Under the pieces are notes generated by a model. The model was given only the letters and a program-made list of their open reading frames with translations, ran no database searches and had not been told where the DNA came from. Shown piece by piece: positions 1 through 9,912 of a stretch of 64,000 bases of DNA. This stretch comes from Pectinophora gossypiella (Eukaryota > Arthropoda > Insecta > Lepidoptera > Gelechiidae): contig NC_065421.1 of the NCBI RefSeq assembly GCF_024362695.1, forward strand, positions 6,138,598 through 6,202,597, in the 5' to 3' direction. The position numbers and the translations under genes were made by a program. Numbering within the stretch: position 1 is the first letter of the stretch; each line of letters begins with the position of its first letter.

Positions 1-170
1 TAATTAAAAATAAAGTTTTCGTTGAAGTGGTTAATAGCAAAAGTAAAAACACTGATGCGTCCGAACGCTGTGACTGTCCGATGGTAAGTGATGAAAATTG
101 TGGCTCGCATGTCTTCGCGGCGGGGCGCGGGAGAAGCTAAGCCAATCCGATTCTAGTATTATATGCGTCC
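1..170 (-). promoter_or_regulatory. Promoter and leader of a C-type gene (gene body lies before the window)
   Basis: Read on the minus strand, this stretch matches the region just upstream of gene C (38750-38895) almost base for base. It includes the shared GCGTTCGGACGC block, the CAGTGTTTTTACTTTTGCT block and the run toward AACGAAAACTTTATTTT. In gene C the start codon follows about 5 bases later, so the start of this copy should lie just outside the window. Direct sequence similarity is seen; that it is an active promoter is inferred. Confidence 0.6.
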
Positions 171-965
171 ACACTACCTGCTCAACCCTATTTTCATCTT
201 TATCTAACATTCTAACTTTTTACTTTTCAATAACTCAGTATTAACGTTTTAAAGTAAATAGATTATATTAGATACTAACACTATTATTTTTTAATATTAT
301 TATATTAATTTAGTTTGATCAGTTTGTTAATTAATATTAAAAATATTTTGTTACATTATAACTACATTACAAATTTTCGTTATAATAAGTTTCAAATGGT
401 GCTTGTATGTCAGTGTAGGAGCGAATGAAAACCATAGGACATAGTTGAGCTGCTTATTTTCGCAGGCACGTCGTAAAAACCCGACAGCATATTAAGTCCT
501 TTTTAATATGTTAGAACATAGTAACCGCTGGTCACTTGTCACCTCGCGGTTTATATTACTTAACAGTTTATTGTACACAGAACAGAACATAAAAAAAAAA
601 ACAGATTGACTACACAGAAAATAGACAGGCAGTTCAGATTATTTCTTGTTAATTTAGTAAATTAAATTTAAAAATAGTAATTAAATTAAAATATTATTTT
701 ACAAGGCCAAAGTTTAAAGGAGAATTCATCCAAAAAAAGCAATACTGCAATTTGACATTTGCGCATATAAAAGTAAGTACGCAATGCAAACAAATAAATG
801 TCAAATAGCAATATTGCTTCTTGAGATGAATTGCCTTGAAGTGGCCTTTTTAAGCACCAAGTTGCAAACAAATAACTAACATAAATATTTTTATATTTTC
901 ACTTTACTGCATTATGCTCATAGCAACTGAGCGTTACGTTATAGTCGTAGCTGTCGTAGCATATA
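171..965. other. AT-rich intergenic stretch, no gene seen
   Basis: No exon of the local gene family and no recognised transposon protein was found. Around 900-960 there is a short block (GCATTATGCTCATAGCAAC) that recurs in inverted form near 35085-35140, so part of this DNA is dispersed repeat. Confidence 0.5.
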
Positions 966-1189
966 GGGTGTTAGTGACATCGTTACGAAAACTTTGAGGG
1001 GTGGTTCAGGCCATGATTCTGAGTTGATATCAAGTAGAAATTTCCGTCGCAAAAGTATGGATTGGATAATAATTAAAAAGAAAAGAAAAATTTACATGAA
1101 TTTTTTGACGCGAAATTCCACTTGATATCAACTCAGAATCATGGTCTGAACCATCCCCCTCAGTATTCGTTACGGTGTCACTAACACCC
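966..1189. mobile_element. MITE with long terminal inverted repeats, copy 1
   Basis: The left end reads GGGTGTTAGTGACATCGTTA and the right end is its near-perfect inverse, ending CACTAACACCC. The arms extend about 95 bases each and also carry the inverse blocks CATGATTCTGAGTTGATATC and ATCAACTCAGAATCATGG. The middle is about 30 bases of A-rich DNA, so it is a near foldback. The same element recurs at 1226, 8898 and 11097. Confidence 0.8.
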
Positions 1190-1225
1190 ATACCTACTTA
1201 TATGGCTACCGTATGTACTTGTACG

Positions 1226-1449
1226 GGGTGTAAGTGTCATCGTAACGAATACTGAGAGGGATGATTCATCTGATTATTCTGAGTTAATATCAAGTGGAAT
1301 TTTCCATCGCAAAAGTATATAATTGAAAATAATTTAAAAAAACTAAAAAAAAATCATGAATTTTGCGACGGAAAATTCCACTTGATTTTAACTCACAATC
1401 ATGGTCTGAATCAACCCCCTCAGTATTCGTTACGATGTCACTAACACCC
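1226..1449. mobile_element. MITE with long terminal inverted repeats, copy 2
   Basis: Same family as the element at 966, only 36 bases away. The left end GGGTGTAAGTGTCATCGTAA and the right end TACGATGTCACTAACACCC are inverse to each other, with AAGTGGAATTTTCC and its complement inside. The pair look like independent insertions because their internal bases differ. Confidence 0.8.
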
Positions 1450-1564
1450 AGTATAGACAGTTACGTAGCAATTTTCGTAGTATAGCATAGCTGAAGCGTA
1501 TAAGTGTATTCGAACCATGAACATACTTTGAGAATTTGCACTATTATTAAATAAACATAACATA

Positions 1565-1672
1565 AACAGCTTATATACGTCTCACTGCTGGACACAGGCC
1601 TCCTCTTATCCAATTAGAGGGGGTACGAAGCATACTCTACAACGCTGCTCCACTGCTGCGGGTTGAACTATT
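1565..1672 (-). mobile_element. 3' part of a tRNA-derived SINE
   Basis: Minus-strand copy of the tail of the SINE seen whole at 42095-42425: it holds the blocks GGAGCAGCGT, ATGCT..ACCCCCTC and CAGCAGTGAGACGTATATA in inverse. The tRNA-like head is missing. Confidence 0.65.
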
Positions 1673-2939
1673 AATAATTAAGAAATATTATTTTTTCCAC
1701 TACAAATTAGTCATTTCCAATTTTTTGATACATAGATATTATTACTAGACACTAGTAATTAGGGGTTCTGCCTTGGCCTCATTACTGGAAGTCTAAATCT
1801 ACGATTATTAATGAGTTCTTAGTTCGTAATAAGATATATGATAATTTTAAAGGGTTAAGTACTAGAGGTACTTTTTGATGTAAGCCATAGTAAAGAAGGA
1901 AATACAATATTTGAGTTTGTTAGGTTTATAAATGTAAAGATTCTAGAATTCTGTAAGATTCCTATTGTGTAAGGGTTACAAAAAAGATAAAACATAAAAA
2001 GGCGCCGCAAATTTAAACGTGAAAGAAGACAATGATGTTATAGCCAATCCCTTTTACTAGTATATGGTAAAAGATTCAACTGATAACAAATGTAAAGAAG
2101 TGAACAGGTAATAGATACCGCGTGCCGTTTCTGCGAGAACTGTGGCGCATTGTTTAGCGCAGGTAAATACGTACACTAGACCTTGGAAGCTAGCGTCAGC
2201 TCTGTTACGATATATTACCGCGAAGAACTTATGACCATGGTTATATGTATTTTTTGTATTTAGTTTACTTTAACAATCAGTTGAATCTTTTACAAAGCAG
2301 TAGCTAGTAGTAGTGGTGATTATTGTATTGTTTTACTTAGGTAAGTAAGTGCCTACTTTGTTGGTATTACTGTTTACCATATTGTTAACGCAGACGGTGT
2401 CCATGTTATGTGGTGTAATAAAATTGCAAATAATCGATTCATTTCTTAAGTTCAAAATTATTTACCTAATTCATCGATTATAATATCAAATAAGTTTTAA
2501 ATATAATCGACACCAGCGCCACTACCGGTGGATAATGTTACTAATTTTAGGATATGATTGCCAACGTTTGGCCATATCATGAAGTAATCATGCATTTAGT
2601 TGTTCATATCGTTAAACGTTATGTGCTTATTGATCTGCCCAAACTACATCATGTGGCCAACGAATGATATTCTATTTCATGAAATATGACCATTTCATGA
2701 GCACATCATGAAATGATCAATTCTATGATCTGGCCACGACATATATATATCGATTACGTCATACCTCAGTATCTATATCTATACGAATTCCATAGAAATG
2801 TTTCGTTTTATTGTTTTGTAAAATCTATCTCATTTGACTAATCTTAGATGTCACCTAGCATAATTTTGTAAGGGTTGTTGCTGTTGAATAATTATATAAT
2901 AAATAAAAAAAGTTTGGTTTGTATAAAAATTGTAAAAGT
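1673..2939. other. Intergenic DNA without recognised gene
   Basis: No coding feature was recognised. The part 2095-2210 resembles 8540-8620 (shared GTTTAGCGCAGGTA), so it is duplicated flank. The part 2530-2760 is rich in ATCATG/CATGAT words (for example ATCATGAAATGATCA at 2708) and may be a decayed foldback element, but no clean ends were found. Confidence 0.4.
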
Positions 2940-4310
2940 TATTCGTCATTTACTTATTTTAACAATTGCGTCATATAAAAGTATGTTACATTGATCTGAA
3001 GAAAGAACACTCATCCCCGATTAATCTTTGATTCTACGATATTAGCAATTTTAGCGGGTTAGTTGACTATTATAAAATTCCTATATTGATGGACGGAAAG
3101 GAAACGCGGACCGAACCCTATAAAATAAAATCGTGATCCTAAGCACGGGTCAAAATGCGATTTGCTTCGTCAGTAGACTTATTGAGATGTCCTAAAGAAG
3201 TTAATATTTACCAATAAATATTGTTATATCAATAAATATTGCGGTTATACCTACTAGTTGATAGAGAAAAAAGTTAACACACTTTTGGCTTTCGTGTGCC
3301 AAGTATGTCATTCCAATCATGACGTCATCCCGCGTACCCTTTAAATAATTATTAAGTTTGACATTCAATCGTTTAATTAAGGAATCTATAATGATGGGCA
3401 TATAAGTAATGACTAAATAGGTGCCTTTTTATTATACTTACTTAATATTAATACTTTATAGCTACCTATAGTAACTCAAAGAGTTAAGCACCATTGAAAT
3501 CGGGAGTTGACTCGGACAAAATATAGCATGTGAGACATTCATTGCTTAGCACAGGTAGCCTCATTGGCGTCATTTGTTGTTAGAAATAACAAAAAGGATT
3601 AACTATATGACTTAGTTCTGTTGCTACTTTTCTTTTAATTTGTATAAGGATGTCAGTCGACTGCTTTGTATTGGATTAACTAAATGGTCATGTTTTACGA
3701 GTACCAGTATAACCTATGTCTTGTCGTAAATTCTTTTCCTCAACAACCGTGGCGGCTTGAGGTATTTATGTTTTTGTTCGTCTTTGTGATTTCTAAACAA
3801 TAGCTTATATTGAACGACTAATAATAATAAAATAAATAAATAAAAATCGTTTATTATCGTTTAATATTACTAAGGTTAATCCTACACAACATACAGGCGG
3901 TGTATGTGTGTGGCCCCTAGGGATACGCTTTGACGCCATCGACGAATCAAAATGGCGGAAAAACAAGATGGCCGCCATACAAAGTATTGTTTATATTCGC
4001 TTGCGAATGTGACACTAAATTATTATTAACAATTAAAATCATTCAAAGACACGCGAGGCACGGGCACCATCAAGTGTTTCAATACATACGTGATAATAGT
4101 CATAATACGCCTAACTACGATTATTGCTTACCCGGTTTGCTGGTAGAGATAGATAGGTACATAAGTATCTACTAGAAAAAAATAACCAGAGACTTTTGTC
4201 GGTCTTGTATGTAATATAATATCTGTCTTTATATTCTGTTATTTATACAATAAACTGTTAAATAAATTGGAGTTGTGTTTTAGTTATTTCTATTTTAACA
4301 TGGCTGCTAG
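2940..4310. repeat. Duplicated intergenic block F1
   Basis: This block is repeated in F2 (16360-18480 plus 21005-21670) and in part in F3 (54060-54875). Landmarks shared by F1 and F2 are GCGGGTTAGTTGACTATTAT, TTCCTATATTGATGGACGGA, GGCGTCATTTGTTGTTAG and AAATTGGAGTTGTGTTTTA. It lies directly upstream of the A1 promoter. Near 3946-3985 it carries the ATGGCGG...ATGGCCGCCAT motif pair that recurs through the window. F1 lacks the insertions found in F2, so it serves as an empty-site reference. Confidence 0.75.
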
Positions 4311-4466
4311 TACTAGCGCGCCCTTTAATACCCATAAATGTGTGTATTATATAGACTGCTCCGATGCGCACGGCAACGCGCCGCCTACCTGAGCGTACCT
4401 ATATGACACGAAAGGGGGCGGGGTTAGCAAGGGTGCGCGCGCGCATATAAGCCGCTGCTTACCCGG
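4311..4466 (+). promoter_or_regulatory. A1 promoter with TATA-like box
   Basis: A block shared with A2 (22245-22370) and with the orphan copy at 19588-19665: CCGCCTACCTGAGCGTACC, then GAAAGGGGGCGGGG, then GGTGCGCGCGCGC followed by ATATAAG at about 4444. The GC box and TATA-like box sit in conserved order, which suggests a core promoter. Transcription would start near 4475, exactly where element J1 is now inserted, so the leader of A1 would run through J1. Confidence 0.6.
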
Positions 4467-4475
4467 GATGCATTT

Positions 4476-5095
4476 GCGGGAGATGCGGGAGGCCCCGAAC
4501 GGAGGCAACCGCAGATTCCGCCAACGAGAAGTTGGAAGTGTTGGAGCAGTCTATCCAGCTGCTCCACGACATCCTGGCGGCCATTCGCACAAGGACTGAC
4601 CCAGTGCCCATCATCGTGGGAGGCCTGGCATCCCTGCTAGGCCAACTCACCGGTGGGCACTGACTACCAACACCGGACTGGACCGGGGCTGCCCACATCC
4701 ACTACTCCTCGTCGAGTAGTCAGGATCGTGGCCACCCCCCTGGGGGATGAGTTGACGCTTCCAGTGGCAGTGGAAGCAGTCCTCTCCCCCCCTCCAGCCG
4801 ACCCGACACCAGCTGCCCCGGCGACGGAGCAGCTCCCCGGATATGACACCACCGCCAGCTGACGGGCGCTCACTGGGCCTCCCCCAACGGGGAACCACCC
4901 GGTGGGCTCGACCTCGCTGGCGGCACCACGGACGTTCCAACATCGGGCTCACGGAGGGGCGTTCTCGCCCGCCGTGTCCCAAACCCCGCGCCACGCCCGT
5001 TTTTGCGGGCGGCGACTGAAGCCACATCAAGGGGGCTCAGCCCCGAGGATGTCTCCCCGCCGCGGGCTTCGCCCGCGACGAGAAGAAACCCGACA
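4476..5095 (+). mobile_element. J1 element, 5'-truncated copy in the A1 leader
   Basis: The insertion is flanked by a 9-bp target duplication GATGCATTT (4467-4475 and 5096-5104). The homologous place in A2 (22390-22399) is uninterrupted. The body carries the last ~60 codons of the J1 ORF1 and then the GC-rich 3' part, nearly identical to 13809-14400 on the other strand. It lies in the same direction as A1. The 3' end, AGAAGAAACC plus a few bases, has no poly-A. Several overlapping reading frames here are by-products of the GC-rich sequence. Confidence 0.85.
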
Positions 5096-5188
5096 GATGC
5101 ATTTATTTATCCTCTCGCACTTGCTGTAGTTGGATGTGAATAATTTTTAAATTCTGTACAGTTTTTGATCTGTTTTATTATCTTTACA

Positions 5189-7056
5189 ATGCCTAGCAAC
5201 TCTGAGGTAAGTGATTTTCATATATTTTCTTAGTGTATATTTCTAAAATTATAGTGATTTTTTTTAAGTATATATTTTGTGGATGTAACAAAACAATTTG
5301 CATGTATTTCCTTGCAGCCAAAATCTTCTGCTCCCCTCAGGAAGCGTGGACGACCTGCCGGCAAAGACAGGGCTCCCCTTTCATTGGTGAGCAGCATTTT
5401 ATTTTGATTTATCGTTTGCAAGTATTTATGACATTTTAATTCTTTTTTTAGATGTACGGTGGCCGAATTTAAAAAAAAAAATTGTATTGTTGTACAGGAA
5501 CAACGTAGAGAGAGGAATGCCCAGTACGAGAGGGAACGACGTGAGGAGCAATCGAGGGCGATGGCGATGCTCGCCGACGCGCTCGGTTGCAGCCCCACGG
5601 TATGTGCAATGTGATATTATTATAACACTTAGTACGGCAAATTACGGCTTTAAAACCACGAATTTCTTTCTTTTCTCTTTTTTGTATTCTGATTTAAACA
5701 CATTAATTTTGTTACAGATATCAAACACAGAACTTATGGCGACCGTGGTCAACTATCTTAAGAAGCGTCCGAAAATTGAGCAGGAACATGAAATTCCAAC
5801 GTTAAAAAGGCGACAGGAATTGCTAAGGAGGCAGAGTATGTGTTTTATTCGTTTTATCGTATTATTTTTAACAGAATATCTAAGTATATATATTCTGTTA
5901 AAAACCTATGTACTTACTTGTTTCTCAGCGGTGGAACTAAGTAAAAATTTGTTTTGTTTGATGAATTTTTATACAAAAAGTATTGTAATAATTATATTAA
6001 TAATTTTCTTTTTCGTTGCAGTTACAATACTCACGGAGACTCTGGCCGAGCACTCTATAAACGTTGAGTTCGATGGTGATGAGTCATCATGTGATGGCAA
6101 TGACGCTGCTACCTCCGTTGCACCACATATCGTGAGTAGTTTGAATTATGATTTTCTAATCAACCTTTAGAAAAAAGTAAATTGATTTTCGTTTTATAAT
6201 ATCACTATTGGAATCCTTTTCAGTATCCTAATGATATATTTTACTTTCTACGGACATTCAGCAGCCTTTAAACTACCACTGCCCACCGACCATGGTGCCT
6301 GCTGCCTCCACTGCCTTTCCCTCGACTCTTGATGCGGCCAATCCAGTTGACACCGGTACGTTTCTTTCAACCAGCACTACTTGTAAAAATAATGCTTTAT
6401 TTACGTTAAGATAGGTACCAAGGTAGATTCCATTTACACAACATTCCACGTCTGATCTTCTTTCTTCTGTTCTTTTGACTTTATATTGTAGTCAGATATT
6501 TTATTTATCCGATCATTTATTTTGTTCCTTTTTCTAGTGTGTACCTTTTAATATGTAACTTTAACTAAGACTTTCTATTGCAGATATAATGGAGTTACTG
6601 GACATTCCTGCTGCCCCCATTGCCGCTCTTACGAGTCCTGTTGGGCCCAATCCAGTTAACACGGGTGTGTTTTTCTTTCAACAGCACTTGTAAAAAGTAG
6701 CGCTTTATTTATGTTTAGATAGGTAGATTTCATTAAGCCTGCTTCATGTTTTTATTAATTCCAAAGTAGATTTTTTGCTGTCTAATGTGTACCTACTTAC
6801 TGATTTACTTACATGTAACTTTAACTTAGATTTTCTGTTGCAGATTTCACAGAGTTACTAGATATTCCGGAAATGCCGTGGCGACTGGAAGACTTAAGTC
6901 TTCTAGAAGACTTCGATGAGGTGAATCTCGTGCTTCACTTAATTTGGCTCTTTTATTTAATAATTGTATTTCACTGCAATTTTGAAATAATTTCTTATTT
7001 ATTTCTTTTGTTTGCAGGAACTGTTCAACCTATCGGCTTCAGACTTCACCCAGTAA
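5189..7056 (+). CDS. A1: intact AT-hook / bHLH-like putative transcription regulator, 235 aa
   Basis: Nine exons read open by eye: 5189-5206, 5318-5386, 5498-5599, 5718-5835, 6022-6131, 6262-6355, 6584-6664, 6844-6920 and 7018-7056. All introns are GT/AG and phases match (708 nt in total). Residues 14-19 are RKRGRP, an AT-hook core that binds AT minor grooves. Residues 30-63 give a basic helix with ERERR at 40-44 and hydrophobic positions of HLH helix 1. Residues 64-102 fit helix 2 and a short coiled coil ending LKRRQELLRRQ. The tail is acidic, with two D-x-x-ELLDIP repeats (171-179, 198-206) and LEDLSLLEDFDEELF, like an activation domain. The role as DNA-binding regulator is inferred. The start was chosen because exon 1 (MPSNSE) is kept in A2. 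A polyadenylation signal AATAAA lies at about 7316. I know no named orthologue; Max/Myc-like bHLH-Zip proteins are the nearest layout. Confidence 0.7.
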
Positions 7057-7329
7057 TTATAATGAGCCACATTGTAGACTTAATTTTATACTTAGTTATT
7101 ATTAGTAAATATTATTCGTAATTTTGTAATTAGATTTATATCCCTTGACTAGAATTTAGATGTTTTATATTTAGGATTAACTTGGAAATATTAGTTATAA
7201 TTATTTTATGTTCTTATTACCTATTTACCTATTTATTGTACCTGACTAGCATTTGTAAGTAGTAATTAATATATTGTCATATACCCACCGGGCAATATTA
7301 ATACATTTTTAAAGAAATAAACGATTTGT

Positions 7330-8897
7330 GAATGATGCATATATTTCTTTTAATTTTGTATTTAGTACTTATACAGAACCCTATTTTAACGTACACACAT
7401 ACCAAAGACACTCACACTATCGAAATAGGTCGAAAATACTCGAGAATCAGCTTTAATAAGATGTTTTTACTTTGATGTTTGTTACACTTTGACAATACTT
7501 GCAGCACCTTTGTATAAAATATGACCCATATTTTACAAAAGCAAACATATATTTATGATACTTTCGGTTTCTCCTCTGATTTTGTTTTTAACCGAGTCTT
7601 TTGTTTTCTTCCATTTATATTGTTGTCCATAATGCTTTTTACGACTAAATTAAGAGACAAGCCTTCGTAACGGGAACATTGTGCTTTTGTTTGTTAGTAT
7701 AGTTGCCGGTTCAGGGAACGTCATAAATCTTAGGTCATGTCAGATACCTATTTATTTTATGAACCTGTTCAATTGATTTGAATATTATTTAACAGTATAT
7801 TTTGTCGTGTAGGACTACATAATTATATTAATATTTTATAATGTTTATACACACGCAACTCCGCATTAAATATTACAACAAATTATTAAACCGAAATATA
7901 TGAAAACCTAATTGACAAACGACCTAATTAACTGTAAACCACATATATTAATTTATTTAACGATACATTCCAAATAATATGCAAGTGAAACTACGACGAT
8001 TGGTGTTCGTAACGCTCTGGGTGTTACGTAGCAATAGGTTAAGCATTCGTAGTAGTAGCGTCTATTTTTACGCCCTTAGTTAATTCCAAATTTAAGAGCT
8101 AGGCTGTTATCGGTGGAGGCCATGCTTGAATTGGTTGACAAAATATCGACCTATTCGTTTATCTGATCTGGGTAACTTTATCATGGACTTACTCTGCACC
8201 GTTTGCCCTCTATAATGCCCTTTATTATATAACTTGGATCATATTACCAGGGCCTACTATACCTCTTATTAGAACTCATATGATTTAAAGTTTTACAGTA
8301 GCGACTAAAAAACGTTATTCTTCTTATCAGCGTTATTGTAATTATAATATTATGTATACTTATGTAAAATACTAACGTTTTATATATCTACCACCCATAC
8401 TTACTTATTTTTTATAAATGTTATAACTCAATACTTACAAATATGTCGTTCCTAATATTAGTGTAACAAGTATGTACTTAAACAAAAAACTTAGCAATGT
8501 AAAGGATTAAGTAATAAAGTGATCAACGTGAGTCGGCAGCTGCTTTGACGACCACTGTGTTACCTGCGCGTGATACACGAGTATTGTTTAGCGCAGGTAC
8601 ATTAATTCCCTTCATTGTAATATGAGCTTAGCAATCATTATCAGTAAGATCTTTCACTGAAGTTCATAATGAGAGGTTTTATAGTATTATGGTCGAGATT
8701 AAACTGGCCCAGTCATAAATAACTTAGTCGTAAATGCGGCTTGCAGGTGTTATAAGTATTTACAGGTGGGCGAGTTAATATCGTGTCAGCTTGCAACAAC
8801 TCGCAAGTAATTGAAAACCAAAGGTACTTTAGTACATCATAACAACAGCTATCGATTTGAAACTAATGACGCGTATTGTAATAAGACAAATTATACA
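7330..8897. other. A1 downstream flank and intergenic DNA
   Basis: From 7330 to about 7702 the sequence matches the DNA downstream of A4 (45330-45760), with shared blocks such as CGATTTGTGAATGATGCATA and CACATACCAAAG, so the duplication extends past the gene end. Beyond that no gene or element was recognised, except that 8540-8620 resembles 2095-2210 and 8090-8140 carries a dispersed repeat (GGTGGAGGCC) also seen near 47320. Confidence 0.55.
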
Positions 8898-9104
8898 GGG
8901 TGTTAGTGACACCGCCCTGAATACTAACGGTATTATTTAGCTCATGTTAATATAATGTAGAATTTTCCGGCGCAGAGTCCATGTTATTTTTGTGTTTCTT
9001 TTTTAATTATTTTCAATTACATACTTTTGCAGAATCATGAGCTACTCAACCCTATCAGTATTCGGTATGGTGTCACTTACTCTCTGTATAATTTGCTAAC
9101 ACCC
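8898..9104. mobile_element. MITE with long terminal inverted repeats, copy 3 (decayed)
   Basis: Starts GGGTGTTAGTGACACC and ends with CTAACACCC; internal inverse blocks GTAGAATTTTCCGGCGCAGA and the complement side are more diverged than in copies 1 and 2. Confidence 0.65.
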
Positions 9105-9129
9105 ATGTGTAAATATACTGGTATAATAT

Positions 9130-9375
9130 CAACCGAATATATTGGTTAGGTCTCATACCTCCGGAACTCATTTCTGGGGTAAGTATGTGGTTCTCCTCAC
9201 GATATTTTTCTTCACCGCTGAGCAAGTGATCATCATGTACGATCCAAACATGATTTCGAAAGCAAGTTCGAAAAACATTGGTTTAAGCCTGTGCTGAGAT
9301 TCAAATTTGGGTTGCGAAGGCAAAGTGAGAGTCAAGCGTTCTCCAACTAGGCTACCACGGCTCTCGCCATTCGCT
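9130..9375 (-). mobile_element. tRNA-derived SINE (second family)
   Basis: On the minus strand it begins with GAGCCGTGGTAGCCTAG, a polymerase III A-box-like head, then ..CGCTTGACTCTCACTTTGCC and a B-box-like region, followed by a body with CTTCACCGCTGAGCA in inverse. The same family lies at 50270-50560 on the plus strand. Confidence 0.6.
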
Positions 9376-9912
9376 ATGAGTTTGTATCTTATGAAATATA
9401 TGAAATTATAATATACCTATTCAATATCTAAAATGGCAGTTCTTTTGCGACCTGTTTTATATTATTGCTGTTTAACATTGACATTGAATGTGTGTGTGTA
9501 AATTAGATCTCACAAGAGTATATAGTAAAACTGCTGTTTAATATCTTATGAACAAAATTAAATACTGAACGACTATAGCGAGTGCATAGTGTATAATAGT
9601 GTTTACTGTATACACTAGGTATTCAAATTCAAAATATTTCGGAAACTAGTCAGTATTGTCATAATCATTTATTTATTCACAAATTTATTTTGATCACGAA
9701 ATAACAAACGTCAGTTTTACAAATAAAGTTATTATTAAATATTTATTGATTTATTTATCACACATAATTTTATGTGCAATAGTATTGTGTAAACCTTAAG
9801 ACCTTTTTCTAAGTGTGTGTTTTTTTAAAAAAAAAAACCTTATATAAGTTAACATTGGGAAAATAGGTAGGTATTATAATAAAAAAAATATTTCCATAAA
9901 AAATAGATTATA

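Noticed and set aside
5498..5835. bZIP instead of bHLH reading of exons 3 and 4
   Set aside because: The bZIP signature N-x2-A-A-x2-C/S-R is absent, while E-R-x-R-R and a second helix fit HLH better.
5487..6170. 227-codon single reading frame over A1 exons 3-5
   Set aside because: It reads through introns; only parts coincide with true exons, and spliced exons give a consistent family protein.
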